Source: Methylopumilus sp036745495
Lineage (GTDB): Bacteria > Pseudomonadota > Gammaproteobacteria > Burkholderiales > Methylophilaceae
Length of the DNA stretch: 64,000 nt
Assembly: GCA_036745495.1 (NCBI GenBank)
Contig: DAIOGA010000002.1
Coordinates: 1 to 64,000, forward strand
Direction of reading: 5' to 3'
In this document: one piece after another, positions 63,315-64,000 of the stretch
Layout: each line of letters begins with the position of its first letter
How positions within the stretch are numbered: the stretch's first letter is position 1
Program-made: the position numbers and the translations under genes
Notes under the pieces: generated by a model
What the model saw: the letters and a program-made list of their open reading frames with translations, nothing else
Told to the model about the DNA's origin: nothing
The model's database searches: none

Positions 63315-64000
63315 GCTTCTCCTAGGAATCCACCACTTTGATGCTTCCAAAGTCTCGCATACAACCCTTTCTTTTTAATAAGTTCAGCATGACTTCCTTC
63401 TTCAATAATCTTACCTTTATCAATGACAATGAGCCTATCCATTGCCGCAATGGTAGATAAACGATGTGCTATGGCAATAACTGTTTTACCTTCCATGAGT
63501 TGATAGAGACTTTGTTGAATTACGACTTCAATTTCTGAATCAAGCGCACTTGTTGCCTCATCTAACAATAATATTGGGGCGTCTTTTAACATCACTCTCG
63601 CAATAGATATACGCTGCCTTTGACCGCCTGATAATTTAACGCCTCTCTCGCCTACATGCGCTTCATAGCCTTTTCTAAAAAAATTATCTTCTAATTGCAT
63701 TATAAAATCGTGTGCTTTAGCTCTTTTTGCTGCATGTATGATTTCTTTTTGAGTTGCATTAGGTCTGCCATAAACAATGTTATCTTTAACAGAACGATGA
63801 AGAAGAGAAGTGTCTTGCGTCACCATACCAATTTTTTCTCTTAAGCTATTTTGTTTTACTTTAGAAATATCTTGATTGTCGATCATAATCACGCCTGCTT
63901 TAAGATCGTAAAATCTCAATAATAAATTTACGAGCGTAGATTTTCCTGAGCCAGATCTTCCAACTAATCCAACTTTTTCCCCGGGCTTAATATGTAGAGA
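63311..64000 (-). CDS. ABC exporter, ATP-binding C-terminal part (N-terminus beyond window)
   Basis: The last 229 residues of a fused membrane/ATPase exporter; the frame is open to the right edge. Walker A is GRSGSGKST just inside the window, the Q loop is MVTQDTSLLHRSVKDNI, the signature is LSGGQRQRISIAR, Walker B is PILLLDEATSALDS and the switch His is in AIAHRLSTI. This is the exporter type (MsbA/ABCB-like), with the usual DRLIVIDKGKIIEEGSH end. Lipid, peptide or drug substrate cannot be told without the membrane domain. Confidence 0.92.
   Translation of the reverse strand, partial: SLHIKPGEKVGLVGRSGSGKSTLVNLLLRFYDLKAGVIMIDNQDISKVKQNSLREKIGMVTQDTSLLHRSVKDNIVYGRPNATQKEIIHAAKRAKAHDFIMQLEDNFFRKGYEAHVGERGVKLSGGQRQRISIARVMLKDAPILLLDEATSALDSEIEVVIQQSLYQLMEGKTVIAIAHRLSTIAAMDRLIVIDKGKIIEEGSHAELIKKKGLYARLWKHQSGGFLGEA

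Noticed and set aside
1..64000. CRISPR arrays, insertion sequences, attachment sites, rRNA and tRNA genes
   Set aside because: No regularly spaced repeats, transposase-like frames, long direct or inverted repeats, or RNA-gene signatures were noticed on either strand; the only strong inverted repeats are the short hairpins listed.

Overview
The window is AT-rich, very gene-dense bacterial chromosome with almost no spacer and one run of 100 Ns. The gene order leuC-leuD-leuB-asd-fimV-truA-trpF-trpB-trpA-accD-folC-dedD-(cvpA)-purF-metZ is the classic betaproteobacterial block. The PQQ biosynthesis genes, Arg32-type EF-P with its rhamnosyltransferase EarP, and the AT-rich streamlined style fit a small-genome methylotroph of the Methylophilaceae (OM43 / 'Ca. 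Methylopumilus' type). That assignment is inference from gene content; no rRNA is present to prove it.

Layout. Positions 1-31061 are one minus-strand array. Reading along transcription it runs: a 31-residue membrane peptide and a PuuD-like membrane protein; argD-argF-argG; ppnP; yajQ; the leucine block leuC-leuD-leuB; asd; fimV; an EcfT-like membrane protein; truA; trpF-trpB-trpA; accD; folC; a SPOR/DedD-type protein cut by the N gap; purF, cut at its 5' end by the gap; metZ; gyrA-serC-pheA-hisC-aroF; pqqB-C-D-E; and a Bcr/CflA efflux pump leaving the left edge. metZ has a strong promoter, a SAM-II-type riboswitch and an intrinsic terminator in its leader.

From 31234 strands alternate in short blocks. 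They hold a Rieske oxygenase plus DMT exporter (+); a NarL-type two-component pair (-) divergent from acetyl-CoA synthetase (+); yhdP, a nitrilase-family hydrolase and tldD (+); greB-earP-efp (-); an AddB-like nuclease plus UvrD/AddA-like helicase (+); a small lipoprotein-like gene and mfd (-); rpiA (+); ftsK, a lolA fusion, rarA and serS (-); trxB and a Smr-domain gene (+); and the ATP-binding end of an ABC exporter (-) leaving the right edge.

Functionally this is mostly housekeeping. It covers amino-acid biosynthesis (Arg, Leu, Trp, Phe/Tyr, Ser, Met, Asp family), cofactor synthesis for PQQ dehydrogenases, DNA topology, repair and segregation, and envelope biogenesis. No mobile element, CRISPR array, tRNA or rRNA was seen, and I found no convincing new defence or biosynthetic system. 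The most unusual items are the riboswitch leader of metZ, a LolA protein fused to a C-terminal NTF2-like domain, an under-sized AddA-like helicase beside an AddB-like nuclease, the unannotated 31-aa membrane peptide, the lack of pqqA beside pqqBCDE, and a 100-N gap that must hide about 1 kb. Apart from the N gap, no gene-free stretch exceeds about 180 bases.
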